Below are positions 5,533 through 6,027 of a DNA stretch of 6,027 nucleotides, piece after piece. The stretch's first letter is position 1, and every line of letters begins with the position of its first letter. Made by a program: the position numbers and the translations under genes. The stretch is taken from assembly GCA_943327025.2 (NCBI GenBank), contig CALPVO020000151.1, positions 1 to 6,027 of the forward strand, read 5' to 3'. The stretch is from Janthinobacterium lividum. Lineage in GTDB: Bacteria > Pseudomonadota > Gammaproteobacteria > Steroidobacterales > Steroidobacteraceae. The notes below the pieces were generated by a model. That model ran no database searches and was not told where the DNA came from. It worked only from the letters and a program-made list of their open reading frames with translations.

Positions 5533-6027
5533 GGGCCCATTGTCCTGCCTTGCCCACCACCGCTGCAAACATCTCGGTGGTCAGGCGCCGCGTTTGGGTG
5601 TTGTAGCGGCTGCAGTGGTAGGAGTCGAACAGGCGACGGTCCGCGCCTAGGTCGTGCTCCGCGCCATGGCCAAACGCGAAGGCCGCGGTACGCAGCCCCA
5701 GCGCGCGCAGCACGGCTTCGTGGGCAACCCGGCCCAAAGCGAGGATGGCACCGCCAGACGGCACCGCGGCGAGGTCGTGCGCGAGAAAGCCGTTACACGT
5801 GTGCATCTCTATGGGCAATGGCTTGTTGGCTGGCGGCAGACACCGAACTGCATTCGTAATGCGGCAATCGCGCAACTGCAGACCGTCATCGCGGCTCAAA
5901 GACTCGGCGCGGTCCGAAAAGCCGGCGGCGTAGAGGGCCTGGTATAGCAGCAGGCCGGCGTGGTCCCCAGTGAAGGGACGCCCCGTGCGATTGGCGCCGT
6001 GCATACCAGGCGCCAGCCCCACTACCA
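5504..6027 (-). CDS. Uracil-DNA glycosylase, family 4/5 superfamily, closest to family 5 (UDGb); 5' partial
   Basis: The frame is open to the right edge, so the N-terminus is missing; about 173 residues remain. Uracil-DNA glycosylases remove uracil from DNA to begin base excision repair. The uracil-binding motif GLAPGMHGANRTGRPFTGD (6019 to 5963) matches the family 5 style: it has Leu where family 4 enzymes have Glu in GEAPG, and the NRTGRxFTGD extension. Then follow TNAVRCLPPANKP and a second Cys (EMHTCNGFL), which fit the C-terminal pair of ligands for the iron-sulfur cluster of these families; the first pair would lie beyond the window. The C-terminal active-site loop is SYHCSRYN (5623 to 5600) in place of the common HPSP. 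The stop lies inside uvrC, suggesting coupled translation. A GTG at 6020-6022 is codon-internal to the motif and is not the true start. Confidence 0.88.
   Translation of the reverse strand, partial: VVGLAPGMHGANRTGRPFTGDHAGLLLYQALYAAGFSDRAESLSRDDGLQLRDCRITNAVRCLPPANKPLPIEMHTCNGFLAHDLAAVPSGGAILALGRVAHEAVLRALGLRTAAFAFGHGAEHDLGADRRLFDSYHCSRYNTQTRRLTTEMFAAVVGKAGQWARDHHVAAPR

Overview
The window looks like an ordinary chromosomal segment of a fairly GC-rich gammaproteobacterium. The minus-strand order uvrC, pgsA, tRNA-Gly(GCC), tRNA-Cys(GCA) matches the uvrC-pgsA-glyW-cysT order known from Escherichia coli. The protein style and the gene pair at the left edge suggest the Xanthomonadales/Lysobacterales, but that placement is inference. 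I see no mobile element, CRISPR array, prophage or defence system, and no stretch over about 300 bases without a gene. No new multi-gene system can be supported here.

Left part, plus strand (1-2190): the C-terminal end of a polytopic membrane protein, probably the membrane tail of a beta-lactamase-type serine hydrolase, enters from the left edge. After an 18-base gap comes a complete exported amidohydrolase of the D-aminoacylase (N-acyl-D-amino-acid deacylase) type. The two are probably co-transcribed. If both calls hold, they could act on periplasmic D-amino-acid-containing amides or peptides.

Middle (2215-3000), minus strand: a small predicted lipoprotein of unknown function converges on the deacylase gene, with only 24 bases between the stop codons. 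Upstream of it lie tRNA-Cys and tRNA-Gly, both with encoded CCA ends and separated by a terminator-like hairpin. A strong sigma70-type promoter for tRNA-Gly has a perfect TTGACA that overlaps the pgsA stop codon.

Right part (2997-6027), minus strand: pgsA (phosphatidylglycerophosphate synthase, GTG start), uvrC (nucleotide excision repair endonuclease subunit) and, running off the right edge, a uracil-DNA glycosylase resembling family 5 (UDGb). The glycosylase and uvrC reading frames overlap by at least 29 bases, so a base-excision and a nucleotide-excision repair enzyme appear translationally linked. pgsA follows uvrC after an 85-base gap that holds a small hairpin.

The points most worth a second look are the altered metal-ligand motifs of the deacylase, the promoter/terminator layout of the tRNA pair, the unresolved uvrC start inside the glycosylase gene, and the unrecognised lipoprotein.
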